Below, piece by piece: positions 44,997 to 53,259 of a DNA stretch of 64,000 nt; the first letter of the stretch is position 1, and every line of letters starts with the position of its first letter. The translations under genes were made by a program, and so were the position numbers. The notes below the pieces were generated by a model that saw nothing but the letters and a program-made list of their open reading frames with translations, did no database searches and was not told the origin of the DNA. The DNA is from Bacteroidales bacterium UBA2712 (GTDB lineage Bacteria > Bacteroidota > Bacteroidia > Bacteroidales > Paludibacteraceae): assembly GCA_002354055.1 (NCBI GenBank), contig DEKW01000005.1, positions 62,001 to 126,000 on the forward strand, in the 5' to 3' direction.

Positions 44997-46394
44997 ATGA
45001 AAAAGCTACATAACAATATCTTAGGTTGGGTAGGGGTTTTGGCCTTTTGCGCCTTGTCCCTCTCCTGTCAGAAACATGACAACCCGTTCAATGTTGATGG
45101 TGACTGCCGCATAGATTCGCTGGTACTGGATGATATTTATCCGGGTGTAGTGGATCATGCGTCGGCTACGGTCACAGTAGCTGTCCCTGAAGTACACGAC
45201 GACCATCTGATGACTCTCACTACGCTCCGTCTCTCTGCGGGAGCAAAGGCTACGCCCGCTCAAGGCGCTCAGGTAAATATGACCTCTCCGATTGTGATTC
45301 ATGTGGAGAACGGAAATGTCTATCGCGATTACAAAGTGCGTGTGAAACACGATGAGGCGCGTATCCTCTCTTTCATGCTTAATGAACTCTACGTGGGTAT
45401 CATCGACCAGGTGACTCATACCATCACCGTCTCTGTACCTATTGGAACGGATATCAAGACCCTAATTCCGAATATCAAGACTACCGATGGCGCAACCGTA
45501 TCGCCACAACCCGGTCTGCCATGTGATTTCACTAACCCTGTGGACTTCACCGTGACTTATAATACCGCTTCTACTACCTATAAGGTAACCGTCAAGGAAA
45601 AGGGCAACCCTGTGGTGCTCTATCTCGGTCTGGCTCAGACGGCTGCGCAACTCAACCCCGAGGAGCAAGAGGCGGTTAACTGGATGCTTGCCAATGTGGA
45701 GAACTCAGACTATGCTTCCTTCGCTGATCTGGCTGCCGGAAGGGTGGTGATGACGGATTGTAAGGTAATCTGGTGGCATTTCCATAAGGACGGAGGTCTG
45801 GAAGGCAAGGGCGCTTTCGAGGCTAACGCTCCCGAAGCAGTCGATTATACCGTGCTCGACAAACTCAAAGAGTTCTACCATGCCGGTGGATCGTTCCTGC
45901 TGACCCGTTATGCGGTGAACCTGCCGTACTATTTAGGCGAAGCCGAGTGCTTCCCGAATAATGCATGGGGCGGTAAGGAGTCCGATGCAGAGCGCGTTGG
46001 CGGTCCGTGGGAGTTCGCTATCACCGGTCATACCGACCATGCCCTCTGGCAGAACCTGACCATGAACCCTTCAGCGCTGGATCACGTCTATACTTGTGAC
46101 GAGGGCTATAAGATCACGAACTCCACCGCACAATACCATATCGGCTCCGACTGGGGTGGCTACGCGGATCGCGATGTGTTCCACGAGAAGACCGGTGCTT
46201 ATGACATCGCCGGCGGCGCGGACGCAGTTGTGGCATGGGAGTTCCGCAAGACCGCTGAGCATGGAACCATCATCTGTATCGGTTCCGGATGTTACGACTG
46301 GTACACTGTTGCAGATCCCAGCGAGTACACCTCGTACTATCACGAGAATATCGCTAAGATAACCGAAAATGCGTTTAATTACCTAAAGCAATAA
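44997..46394 (+). CDS. Surface glycan-binding lipoprotein, DUF4960-like
   Basis: This 465-residue lipoprotein (lipobox LSLSC) has two consecutive Ig-like beta domains in the first ~200 residues (each ending in YRDYKVRVK or TYKVTVKEK). An alpha/beta domain follows from about residue 205 (VVLYLGLAQTAAQLNPEEQEA) that resembles DUF4960, the domain of the levan-binding protein in the Bacteroides thetaiotaomicron levan locus. Its position right after susD is that of the surface glycan-binding protein. It should capture fructan at the cell surface. Confidence 0.82.
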   Translation: MKKLHNNILGWVGVLAFCALSLSCQKHDNPFNVDGDCRIDSLVLDDIYPGVVDHASATVTVAVPEVHDDHLMTLTTLRLSAGAKATPAQGAQVNMTSPIVIHVENGNVYRDYKVRVKHDEARILSFMLNELYVGIIDQVTHTITVSVPIGTDIKTLIPNIKTTDGATVSPQPGLPCDFTNPVDFTVTYNTASTTYKVTVKEKGNPVVLYLGLAQTAAQLNPEEQEAVNWMLANVENSDYASFADLAAGRVVMTDCKVIWWHFHKDGGLEGKGAFEANAPEAVDYTVLDKLKEFYHAGGSFLLTRYAVNLPYYLGEAECFPNNAWGGKESDAERVGGPWEFAITGHTDHALWQNLTMNPSALDHVYTCDEGYKITNSTAQYHIGSDWGGYADRDVFHEKTGAYDIAGGADAVVAWEFRKTAEHGTIICIGSGCYDWYTVADPSEYTSYYHENIAKITENAFNYLKQ

Positions 46395-46400
46395 TACGTT

Positions 46401-48029
46401 ATGAAAACCAAGAAAATCATATCCTTTGTACTTTGTACAATGTTCCTTTGTACCTTCCTGACTTCCTGTCAGGAGAATATTCCGCAGGAGCAAAAGGACT
46501 GGGAGAATATCACTACCTATTTCAATGCGTCGGATGAAGCAGGAACGACTACCTATTATATTCCTTCTGCCGGCTCTGTTGGTGATCCGTTGCCATTCTT
46601 CGATCCGGTAGAGAAGGATTACAAGATCCTTTACCTCCATAATTTCGAGCAGAACCTGGAGGAGACTTTCCACCCCTTGTGGGGCATCCGTACTACCGAT
46701 TGTGCTACCTATACCTCTATGGGCGAAGTGCTGCCTACCGGTCGTGCCGGAGAGCAGGACGCAGCACTCGGTACCGGATGCATCGTCTATGACGAAGCGC
46801 AGAAACTATACTATATCTACTACACGGGTGAGCGTTACAAACCCGCTGCGGACGAAGACCGCCAAGTCGTTATGCGTGCCACTTCTCCGGACTTCAAGAC
46901 ATGGACTAAGGATCAGCTCTTCCGTCTGCGCGGAGGTGACTACGGCTATAGCACGCTCAATTTCCGAGATCCGTTTATTTGGAAAATGGAAGACGGCTAT
47001 CATATGATTGTCGCTACCAAACCAATGCCTGCGGGTTCGCGCGCCGAAGACAAAGACGGTTGCTTCGCAGAGTTCTTCTCTACCGACCTGCAGACCTGGG
47101 AACACAAAGGTGTCTTCGCCAAAATGGTGTGGGATCGTTTTCTGGAGTGTCCCAATGTGTTCAAAATGGGAGACTGGTGGTATCTGACATATAGTGACAT
47201 GAGTGCCTTCGAGCGCCGTGTTCACTATCTCAAAGGACATACCATCGACGAACTCAAATCCGCTACTGCTCCCCATTGGCCGGACAGCAAAGAGGGCGCA
47301 TTGGACGGTCGTGCTTTCTATGCTGGCAATACTGCCTCCGACGGTACTGACCGCTATATATGGGGATGGTGTCCCGAGCGCCGCGGTAAGGACAATACTG
47401 ATATCAGTCCGGATGCTGAGCCTAAGTGGGGCGGTACCCTGGTGGTGCATCGCCTGATGCAGCGCGAGGATGGTACGCTCTATACGGCGGAGGTGCCTGC
47501 TATCCGTACCAAATACAACCAAACGGCTACCCTCAAACCCGTGAAGAAATGGGGGGAGGAAGAGGGTAATCTCACCATTGCGGACGATGTTTACTCCATG
47601 AAGGCTTATAGCTCCGTCATGTTCAACACCCTCGGCTACCACAACCATATCTCCATGACCGTCACCACCGCTGACAAAGCCGACCGTTTCGGCATCTCCT
47701 TCGTCCGCGGCGACCGCAAAGACGGCGACAAGACCTACGAGAAATACTACAGCATCATGGTCTGCCCCGACGGCAATAATAACTATATCCGTTTCGAAGA
47801 GGAGCAGGGCAAATGGGAACTCAAAGGTGGCGGCAGCTATCCTTTCCCGATTCCTGCGGACAGAACGTATAATATCAACATCTATACCGACAACTCCGTG
47901 CTTGTAATGTATATCAACGATGTGCTCACTTATACCCAGCGTATCTATGGCATCCAGCGCAACTGCTGGTCTGTCAACTGCTACGAGGGCGCCCTGACCG
48001 TCAAAGATATCCAACTTAAACAATATTAA
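46401..48029 (+). CDS. Surface lipoprotein glycoside hydrolase family 32-like (putative endo-fructanase)
   Basis: This 542-residue lipoprotein (Cys 23 in TSC) has a five-bladed propeller with degenerate GH32 active-site motifs. They are D68 in PFFDPVE at the nucleophile position, R189-D190-P191 in NFRDPFIW and E249-C250 in FLECPNVF. The usual WMNDPNG around the nucleophile is replaced by GDPLPFFDP, so it belongs to a divergent branch. A C-terminal beta-sandwich spans about residues 390-542. Surface location suggests it cuts long fructans for SusCD. Family 43-like or 68-like assignment is less likely. Confidence 0.78.
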   Translation: MKTKKIISFVLCTMFLCTFLTSCQENIPQEQKDWENITTYFNASDEAGTTTYYIPSAGSVGDPLPFFDPVEKDYKILYLHNFEQNLEETFHPLWGIRTTDCATYTSMGEVLPTGRAGEQDAALGTGCIVYDEAQKLYYIYYTGERYKPAADEDRQVVMRATSPDFKTWTKDQLFRLRGGDYGYSTLNFRDPFIWKMEDGYHMIVATKPMPAGSRAEDKDGCFAEFFSTDLQTWEHKGVFAKMVWDRFLECPNVFKMGDWWYLTYSDMSAFERRVHYLKGHTIDELKSATAPHWPDSKEGALDGRAFYAGNTASDGTDRYIWGWCPERRGKDNTDISPDAEPKWGGTLVVHRLMQREDGTLYTAEVPAIRTKYNQTATLKPVKKWGEEEGNLTIADDVYSMKAYSSVMFNTLGYHNHISMTVTTADKADRFGISFVRGDRKDGDKTYEKYYSIMVCPDGNNNYIRFEEEQGKWELKGGGSYPFPIPADRTYNINIYTDNSVLVMYINDVLTYTQRIYGIQRNCWSVNCYEGALTVKDIQLKQY

Positions 48030-48049
48030 CCCTTTAAAATTCATTTATT

Positions 48050-48898
48050 ATGAAGAAGATTTCTCTTATTGCGCTCTTCGCAGCGCTGGTAATGAGTGTT
48101 AACGCTACCGACATCTGGACCGGTTCGAAGCATGTTTCGTGGTCTGAAGGTGGTCTGCAGATTGCCGCTGATCAGTTTGCAGCGGCTCAACCCGGCAACT
48201 TAATTAAAGTGCACTTCACCGGTGCTACTGATGGTATCGAGTTTAAGGTAATGAATGCTAACTTCGACCACCTGGCAGGTAGCCGTGAGGCGGCATGGAT
48301 CAGTGGTGACGGCGCTTTCGAGCAGTTCCTTACCCAAACCGCTGTGGATAGCCTCAAAGCACACGGCCTGGAACTCATCGGCGCTAACTTCACTTGCACG
48401 AAGGTAGAACTTCTTGAGAGCAAAACCCTCAAGGAAGGTTTTACTGTTTGGACCGGTTTCTTCTGGGCTGACGACTGGAAAACCCTCGAACTCTACAAGG
48501 AAGGCTATGCCGGTGTCGATTGGAGCAAGGCTACTGCGCTACGCATCTACTCAGAGGCTAACCGTACTGACTATTTCCTGCAAATCGTAAAAGCCTGGGG
48601 AGAGCCTCCCGTGTTGACGGCTTCCAAAGATGCGTTTACTATTAATAATGAATACGCAGAACTGCCCCTCACTGATGAACTCCGCACCGAGTTGAAAGAG
48701 TCCGGTCACTGGATGATCCAGTTCAACAAAGAGGCTGGTGCTGCTTTCAACGTAACCGACATCGTGCTTGTTGGCGATTTCCTAACTGCTATCAGCAACA
48801 CTGCTGTAGAGAGTAAGGCTGTTAAGTTCTTCGAGAACGGACAACTCGTTATCCTCAAAAATGGTGTGAAATACAACGCGCTGGGTGCGCAATTATAA
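48050..48898 (+). CDS. Secreted protein with two tandem beta-sandwich-like modules, unrecognised
   Basis: I do not recognise this 282-residue protein. After a signal peptide (MKKISLIALFAALVMSVNA) come two similar ~115-residue halves. Each begins IWTG or VWTG and ends with a matching LELIGANFTCTKVELLE or HWMIQFN...NVTDIVLVGD segment, as in jelly-roll carbohydrate-binding modules. The last ~30 residues (KFFENGQLVILKNGVKYNALG) resemble the C-terminal tails of Bacteroidales secreted proteins handled by type IX secretion. Lying between two GH32 genes, it is a candidate new fructan-binding protein. Confidence 0.7.
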   Translation: MKKISLIALFAALVMSVNATDIWTGSKHVSWSEGGLQIAADQFAAAQPGNLIKVHFTGATDGIEFKVMNANFDHLAGSREAAWISGDGAFEQFLTQTAVDSLKAHGLELIGANFTCTKVELLESKTLKEGFTVWTGFFWADDWKTLELYKEGYAGVDWSKATALRIYSEANRTDYFLQIVKAWGEPPVLTASKDAFTINNEYAELPLTDELRTELKESGHWMIQFNKEAGAAFNVTDIVLVGDFLTAISNTAVESKAVKFFENGQLVILKNGVKYNALGAQL

Positions 48899-48935
48899 TC
48901 GTGCCTAGGGCTAAGAACTCTAATCCCCGCGACGG

Positions 48936-48960
48936 TATAGGCGGCTGAAACCCGCCTATA
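48936..48960 (+). other. Intercistronic hairpin in the fructan operon
   Basis: tataggcgg (48936-48944), a 7-base loop and ccgcctata (48952-48960) form a perfect 9 bp stem between the secreted-protein gene and the second GH32. There is no T tract, so it may act in RNA stability or processing rather than termination. Confidence 0.6.
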
Positions 48961-48990
48961 CTGACTAACAAACTAATAAAAATACATCCT

Positions 48991-50430
48991 ATGACAAAAC
49001 ACATTCTTTTTGGATTGCTGTCGGCGACGGTGCTGTTGGCGGGTTGTGCCGGGAAGCCGGCAACCCATCCCACGGACGAGCCTTTCCGTTCGGTCTATCA
49101 CCACACGCCCGAGGCGAACTGGATGAATGACCCGAATGGTATGTTTTACGACGAAGCGAACGGCGTATGGCACCTCTACTACCAGCACAATCCCTTTGGT
49201 ACTACCTGGGGACCGATGCACTGGGGACATGCCACTTCGACCGAGCTCCTCACTTGGGAGGAACACCCCATTGTACTTTATCCGGATTCTATCGGAACGA
49301 TCTTCTCTGGTTCGGCAGTCATTGACAAAGATAACACCGCCGGATTTGGAGAGAACGCTATCGTAGCTATCTTCACTCAGTCCGAGCGTATCGGGCAACA
49401 TCAGTCTATCGCGTATAGCACCGACGGCGGCTATACCTTTACCAAGTACGAAGGCAACCCCGTACTCATGGGCGACATCGCAGACTTTCGGGATCCGAAA
49501 GTGACTTGGGATGGCGATCATTGGCTCATGACGCTTGCCTGCCAGCAGGAGATCCGTTTCTATGCCTCGCCGAATCTTAAGGAGTGGACCTATCTCTCGT
49601 CTTTTGGCAAAGACCTTGGTGCGCACGGCGGTGTATGGGAATGTCCGGAACTGATCAAATTGAAAATGACAAATGACCAAATGGTAAATAAATTTGTCCT
49701 CCTCGTTTCTATCAATCCGGGCGGCATCTTCGGCGGCTCGGCTACCCAATATTTCGTAGGAGACTGGGACGGCAAGGAGTTTAAATGTGAAAATGGTAAA
49801 TGTGAAAATGAACAAATGAGCTGGCTTGACTACGGCAAGGACAATTACTCCACTTTCACTTTCCATAACTCCCCTGATGGCCGTTTGGTAGCCATGGGAT
49901 GGATGTCTAACTGGCAGTACGCAGAAGTCGTTCCTACCGTCGCTTTCCGCTCGCAGAATACCATCGCCCGCGATCTCTTCCTCTTTACGGATGACGAAGG
50001 CGAGTTTCGTCTGGGTTCTGTACCTTCTCCGGAGTCTTTGGCGCTCCGTGGCGAGGAGACCAGATACCTGCCGGACGCCGGTATCGTCGAACTGGAGCTG
50101 GACGGCAAACAGGATGCGCTCATCACTCTCTCCAACGACAAAGGGGAGAAAGTGGTCATGAACCTGGATGTGCACCGCCGCACCTTCTCCATGGATCGTA
50201 CTGCTTCGGGCGATTGCTCTTTCTCCCATGATTTTGCAGCACGTACGGTGGCGCCGCTCTTCATCAAACGCGATACCTATAAGGTTCTTCTCTTTATCGA
50301 CCATTGCTCCATCGAGGCGTTTGATGCCGAAGGAGCTTGGTCGATGACCAACCTCGTCTTCCCTTCCGAACCCTACAACCATCTTGAGGTACAAGGTGGA
50401 GAAGCGAAAATCTACAATGTAGAAATCTAA
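48991..50430 (+). CDS. Glycoside hydrolase family 32 exo-fructanase (levanase/inulinase-type), lipoprotein
   Basis: This 479-residue protein has the full GH32 set: W44-M-N-D47-P-N-G (nucleophile D47), R167-D168-P (stabiliser) and E217-C (acid/base) in VWECPEL, plus a C-terminal beta-sandwich. The lipobox LLAGC places it on a membrane, probably periplasm-facing, where it would release fructose from imported oligosaccharides. Two low-complexity stretches encoded by aaatgacaaatgacc-type repeats (49663-49695 and 49782-49819) sit in loops as LKMTNDQMVNK and KCENGKCENEQ; GH32 proteins do not normally carry these. Confidence 0.93.
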   Translation: MTKHILFGLLSATVLLAGCAGKPATHPTDEPFRSVYHHTPEANWMNDPNGMFYDEANGVWHLYYQHNPFGTTWGPMHWGHATSTELLTWEEHPIVLYPDSIGTIFSGSAVIDKDNTAGFGENAIVAIFTQSERIGQHQSIAYSTDGGYTFTKYEGNPVLMGDIADFRDPKVTWDGDHWLMTLACQQEIRFYASPNLKEWTYLSSFGKDLGAHGGVWECPELIKLKMTNDQMVNKFVLLVSINPGGIFGGSATQYFVGDWDGKEFKCENGKCENEQMSWLDYGKDNYSTFTFHNSPDGRLVAMGWMSNWQYAEVVPTVAFRSQNTIARDLFLFTDDEGEFRLGSVPSPESLALRGEETRYLPDAGIVELELDGKQDALITLSNDKGEKVVMNLDVHRRTFSMDRTASGDCSFSHDFAARTVAPLFIKRDTYKVLLFIDHCSIEAFDAEGAWSMTNLVFPSEPYNHLEVQGGEAKIYNVEI

Positions 50431-50458
50431 ATTGTTAAATGTCTAAATAAATGAACAA

Positions 50459-51619
50459 ATGGAAAATGAAAAAATGGTAAATAAATGGGCTCTTTTGCCC
50501 GTGATGCTCTGTTTCTTCACGATGGGCTTTGTGGACCTGGTGGGTATCGCCTCCAACTACGTGCAGCAGGACCTCGGTCTGACGCATGCGCAAGCGAATA
50601 TCATGCCCTCGCTCGTCTTCTTCTGGTTCCTCATCTTCTCCGTGCCGACCGGCATGCTGATGAATAAGATCGGTCGTAAGAAAACCGTCCTTCTCTCTAT
50701 CCTCGTCACCGTCCTCTCGCTGATCCTGCCGCTGTGCGGAGAGAGCTACGGCCTCATGCTCTGCGCCTTCTCGCTCCTCGGTATCGGTAACGCCCTCATG
50801 CAGACTTCGCTCAATCCGCTGGTATCGAATATCGTGACGGGTAACCTCTCCTCGACGCTGACCTTTGGTCAGTTCGTTAAGGCGATCGCCTCTTTCCTCG
50901 CGCCGTATATCGCTATGTGGGGCGCAACGGCGGCGATCCCTCACATGGGCTTGGGCTGGAAAGTGCTCTTCCCGATCTATGCCATCATCGGTATCGTGGC
51001 TATCTTTGCGCTGGCGTTCACGTCCATCCATGAGGAACCGGTAGCGAAGGGCTCGTCTTTCGCGCAGTGTTTCAAACTGCTTGGCAACCCGTTTATCCTC
51101 CTCTGTTTCTTAGGCATCATGTGCCATGTCGGTATCGATGTAGGTACCAACACTACTGCGCCGAAGATCCTCATGGAGCGGCTCGGAATGGACTTGGCGG
51201 CTGCCGGATTTGCCACCTCGCTCTACTTCATCTTTCGTACCATCGGTTGCCTCTCCGGCTCGGCTATCCTGCGGCTCATCCCCGAGAAAACCTTCTTCGC
51301 TATCTCCGTATGCATGATTATCGCAGCGATGATCCTTCTCGCAGTGAGCCATTCGCAGGCAGCCCTCTATACCGGTATCGCCCTCGTCGGATTCGGTAAC
51401 TCGAATATCTTTTCTATCTGCTTTGCGCAGGCGCTCAACCATGACCCCGAGCACAAGAACGAGATCTCCGGTCTGATGATCATGGGACTTTTCGGAGGAA
51501 CCATCTTCCCGCTTTGCATGGGCGTTATGTCCGATCTTATGGGTTCCCTCGGCGCCGTCCTCGTCATGGCTGTCGGTGCTCTCTATCTCTCCTATTTGAC
51601 AATTAAAATCAGAGCATAA
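50459..51619 (+). CDS. Major facilitator superfamily sugar permease (FucP/fructose type)
   Basis: This inner-membrane transporter (386 aa) has about 12 hydrophobic segments and the loop 2-3 motif GMLMNKIGRKKT. It resembles the fucose/glucose/fructose:H+ symporter (FHS) group that Bacteroidales fructan loci use for fructose. The first ten residues (MENEKMVNKW) come from a repeat tract that begins in the intergenic gap. The stop overlaps the fructokinase start by one base. Confidence 0.9.
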   Translation: MENEKMVNKWALLPVMLCFFTMGFVDLVGIASNYVQQDLGLTHAQANIMPSLVFFWFLIFSVPTGMLMNKIGRKKTVLLSILVTVLSLILPLCGESYGLMLCAFSLLGIGNALMQTSLNPLVSNIVTGNLSSTLTFGQFVKAIASFLAPYIAMWGATAAIPHMGLGWKVLFPIYAIIGIVAIFALAFTSIHEEPVAKGSSFAQCFKLLGNPFILLCFLGIMCHVGIDVGTNTTAPKILMERLGMDLAAAGFATSLYFIFRTIGCLSGSAILRLIPEKTFFAISVCMIIAAMILLAVSHSQAALYTGIALVGFGNSNIFSICFAQALNHDPEHKNEISGLMIMGLFGGTIFPLCMGVMSDLMGSLGAVLVMAVGALYLSYLTIKIRA

Positions 51620-52524
51620 TGAAAAAATACGTTATTGGTATCGGTGAGGCGCTCTTTGACTGCCTCCCGGAAGGACGCAAACTTGGTGGCGCGCCCGCAA
51701 ACTTCGCTTATCATGTCTCGCAGTTCGGACTCAACGGATGTGCTATCTCCGCTATCGGCGCTGACGAACTTGGTGACGAGATAGTAGATACCTTCGAGAA
51801 AGTGCACCTCAATCATATCTTACCCGTCGTAGAACAACCTACCGGCACGGTCAAGGTCACGCTCGACGACAAAGGTGTACCGCAATACGAGATCTGCCTT
51901 GGCGTAGCCTGGGATAACATCCCTCTCACCAACAGCATGTTAGAGGTCGCGCATCAGGCGCAGGCCGCGTGCTTTGGTTCACTCGCGCAGCGTTCCCAAA
52001 CCAGCCGAGAGACCATCCAAGCGATTCTTGACGCTATGCCGGAGGATGCACTCAAGGTCTTTGACATCAACCTCCGTCAGTCTTGGTACACCGCCGAAGT
52101 GATTGCGGAATCCCTTCAGCGGGCGAATGTGCTCAAGATCAATGACGAGGAACTCGATGTCGTAGCTACCATGCTTCTCGGCGAACCTACTGTTCCAGGC
52201 AAACTCATCGCCGAGGACCCTGAGAAGACCCGCCGTATCTGCCGCGAACTCATTGCGCGTTACGAGCTGGATATGCTCATCCTCACCTGTGGTGCCATCG
52301 GCTCTTATGTCTTCACGGCTTCCAAGGAGAGTTATGTAGCTACTCCCAAAGTGCAGGTGGCTGACACCGTCGGTGCCGGAGATAGCTTCACCGCGACGTT
52401 TGTAGCCCAACTCCTCCTCGGCAAATCCATCCGTGAGGCGCATGAGAAAGCCGTAGCCGTCTCTGCCTACGTCTGCACTCAGCGCGGCGCTATGCCTCTC
52501 CTCCCTGCGGAACTCAAGGCATAA
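51619..52524 (+). CDS. PfkB-family fructokinase
   Basis: This 301-residue ribokinase-fold enzyme phosphorylates fructose. It has GIGEALFDCLPEGRKLGGAPANFAYHVS in part (substrate-binding GGAPANFA), SFGSLAQRS-like FGSLAQRS, FDINLRQSWY and the catalytic/anion-hole DTVGAGDSFTATF. The length is normal. As the last gene of the fructan locus it delivers fructose-6-phosphate to glycolysis. A clear terminator follows at 52548. Confidence 0.93.
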   Translation: MKKYVIGIGEALFDCLPEGRKLGGAPANFAYHVSQFGLNGCAISAIGADELGDEIVDTFEKVHLNHILPVVEQPTGTVKVTLDDKGVPQYEICLGVAWDNIPLTNSMLEVAHQAQAACFGSLAQRSQTSRETIQAILDAMPEDALKVFDINLRQSWYTAEVIAESLQRANVLKINDEELDVVATMLLGEPTVPGKLIAEDPEKTRRICRELIARYELDMLILTCGAIGSYVFTASKESYVATPKVQVADTVGAGDSFTATFVAQLLLGKSIREAHEKAVAVSAYVCTQRGAMPLLPAELKA

Positions 52525-52547
52525 CCCCATACCCCGCAACCCATTCA

Positions 52548-52574
52548 GGCTCACTTCGTAGTGAGCCTTTTTTA
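52548..52574 (+). terminator. Rho-independent terminator of the fructan operon
   Basis: ggctcac (52548-52554), loop ttcgta and gtgagcc (52561-52567) form a 7 bp stem followed by a run of six T. It lies 24 bp after the fructokinase stop. Confidence 0.93.
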
Positions 52575-52758
52575 TTTACTACCCCCTAAAAACCCCAACC
52601 ATTATGACCAAAAAAAGAAATCGAATTTTCTGAATTAGAATGTGCCATCTTGCTCACTGACTGACGAGGCATTAATTCATCAAACCATTTTCTATTATAC
52701 ACATTTTCCAGGACTTAGGAATTGTGTTTCACTACACATTTTCGACCTTTTCACGTTG

Positions 52759-52790
52759 CAAAAGTACTACTTTTATTTGAAATAACCAAA
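52759..52790 (-). promoter_or_regulatory. Candidate minus-strand promoter facing a gene-free interval
   Basis: On the minus strand TTTG (52790-52787), 20 bp spacer and TACTTTTG (52766-52759) fit the Bacteroidales consensus. Transcription would run toward 52575, where only a 14-codon frame was found. The interval 52575-52758 otherwise holds nothing recognisable. It is back to back with the promoter at 52818-52848. Confidence 0.6.
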
Positions 52791-52817
52791 TTTTGAGGTA
52801 AAAAATATACATTCCCC

Positions 52818-52848
52818 TTGCACAATTCAAAAAAATGTAGTACCTTTG
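52818..52848 (+). promoter_or_regulatory. Bacteroidales-type promoter of a structured RNA
   Basis: TTG (52818-52820), 20 bp spacer and TACCTTTG (52841-52848) form a consensus promoter. The nearest gene start is over 400 bp downstream, which argues for a non-coding transcript or a long leader. Confidence 0.82.
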
Positions 52849-52854
52849 CCGCTG

Positions 52855-53151
52855 AATTTACGCCGGAGCTGTGTAATGCAGCGGATGGTGGTGGGTTCTT
52901 TACATATTGATTGGCGTTTATTGACGCTTTGTGCTTTGCGCGCGAAAAGCCTCGAACACTTTTAGCAAAATTCAGTCAAAGACAAAGTAACGATAGATGC
53001 CTACGGGTATGACATTCGTACCCGCCTGGTCATATCGTTGACGGGCGGTTTAGTCATATCGGCGTAGGTTTCATTGTTGTTTGTTTGACTGAATGGGGTA
53101 GTTCGAGGATCCTAGCGCGCAGATGAGCAATAGCGAAATCTGCGCTTTTTT
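52855..53151 (+). ncRNA. Highly structured RNA of about 300 nt, family not recognised
   Basis: A transcript from the promoter at 52818 would end at the terminator 53117-53151. Long-range complementary pairs nest inside each other: TGCGCGC 52937-52943 with 53115-53121, CCTCGAAC 52950-52957 with 53101-53108, ATTCAGTCAAA 52970-52980 with 53084-53094, and CCTAC 53000-53004 with 53064-53068. Two apical elements follow: a GGGTA/TACCC hairpin at 53005-53023 and possible CCCG/CGGG pairing. The repeated GTCATATCG (53030 and 53053) allows alternatives. The nested rod of ~190 nt has the size and shape of 6S RNA, but I cannot confirm that. It could instead be a leader controlling the caspase operon 110 bp downstream. 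No ORF fits. Confidence 0.72.
53117..53151 (+). terminator. Rho-independent terminator at the 3' end of the structured RNA
   Basis: GCGCAGAT (53117-53124) and ATCTGCGC (53138-53145) form an 8 bp stem followed by six T. Its 5' arm overlaps GCGCGCA, which can instead close the long-range stem, so termination and the rod structure may compete. A second hairpin (catgga/tccatg) follows at about 53154-53170. Confidence 0.85.
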
Positions 53152-53259
53152 ATGCATGGATGCAGTCCATGAATGGATTAAGCATGCGGAACACGCAAAG
53201 TGAACCAACATCGAACACAACCCTATAATTAACATTATTAACCCCAAAACTCTATCATT

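Noticed and set aside
52575..52758. Insertion-sequence remnant
   Set aside because: Two aaaatgtgta segments on the minus strand hinted at a repeat end, but no transposase fragment or terminal inverted repeats were found.
52855..53151. tmRNA or RNase P RNA identity for the structured RNA
   Set aside because: No tRNA-like acceptor end, tag frame or RNase P core sequence could be found.
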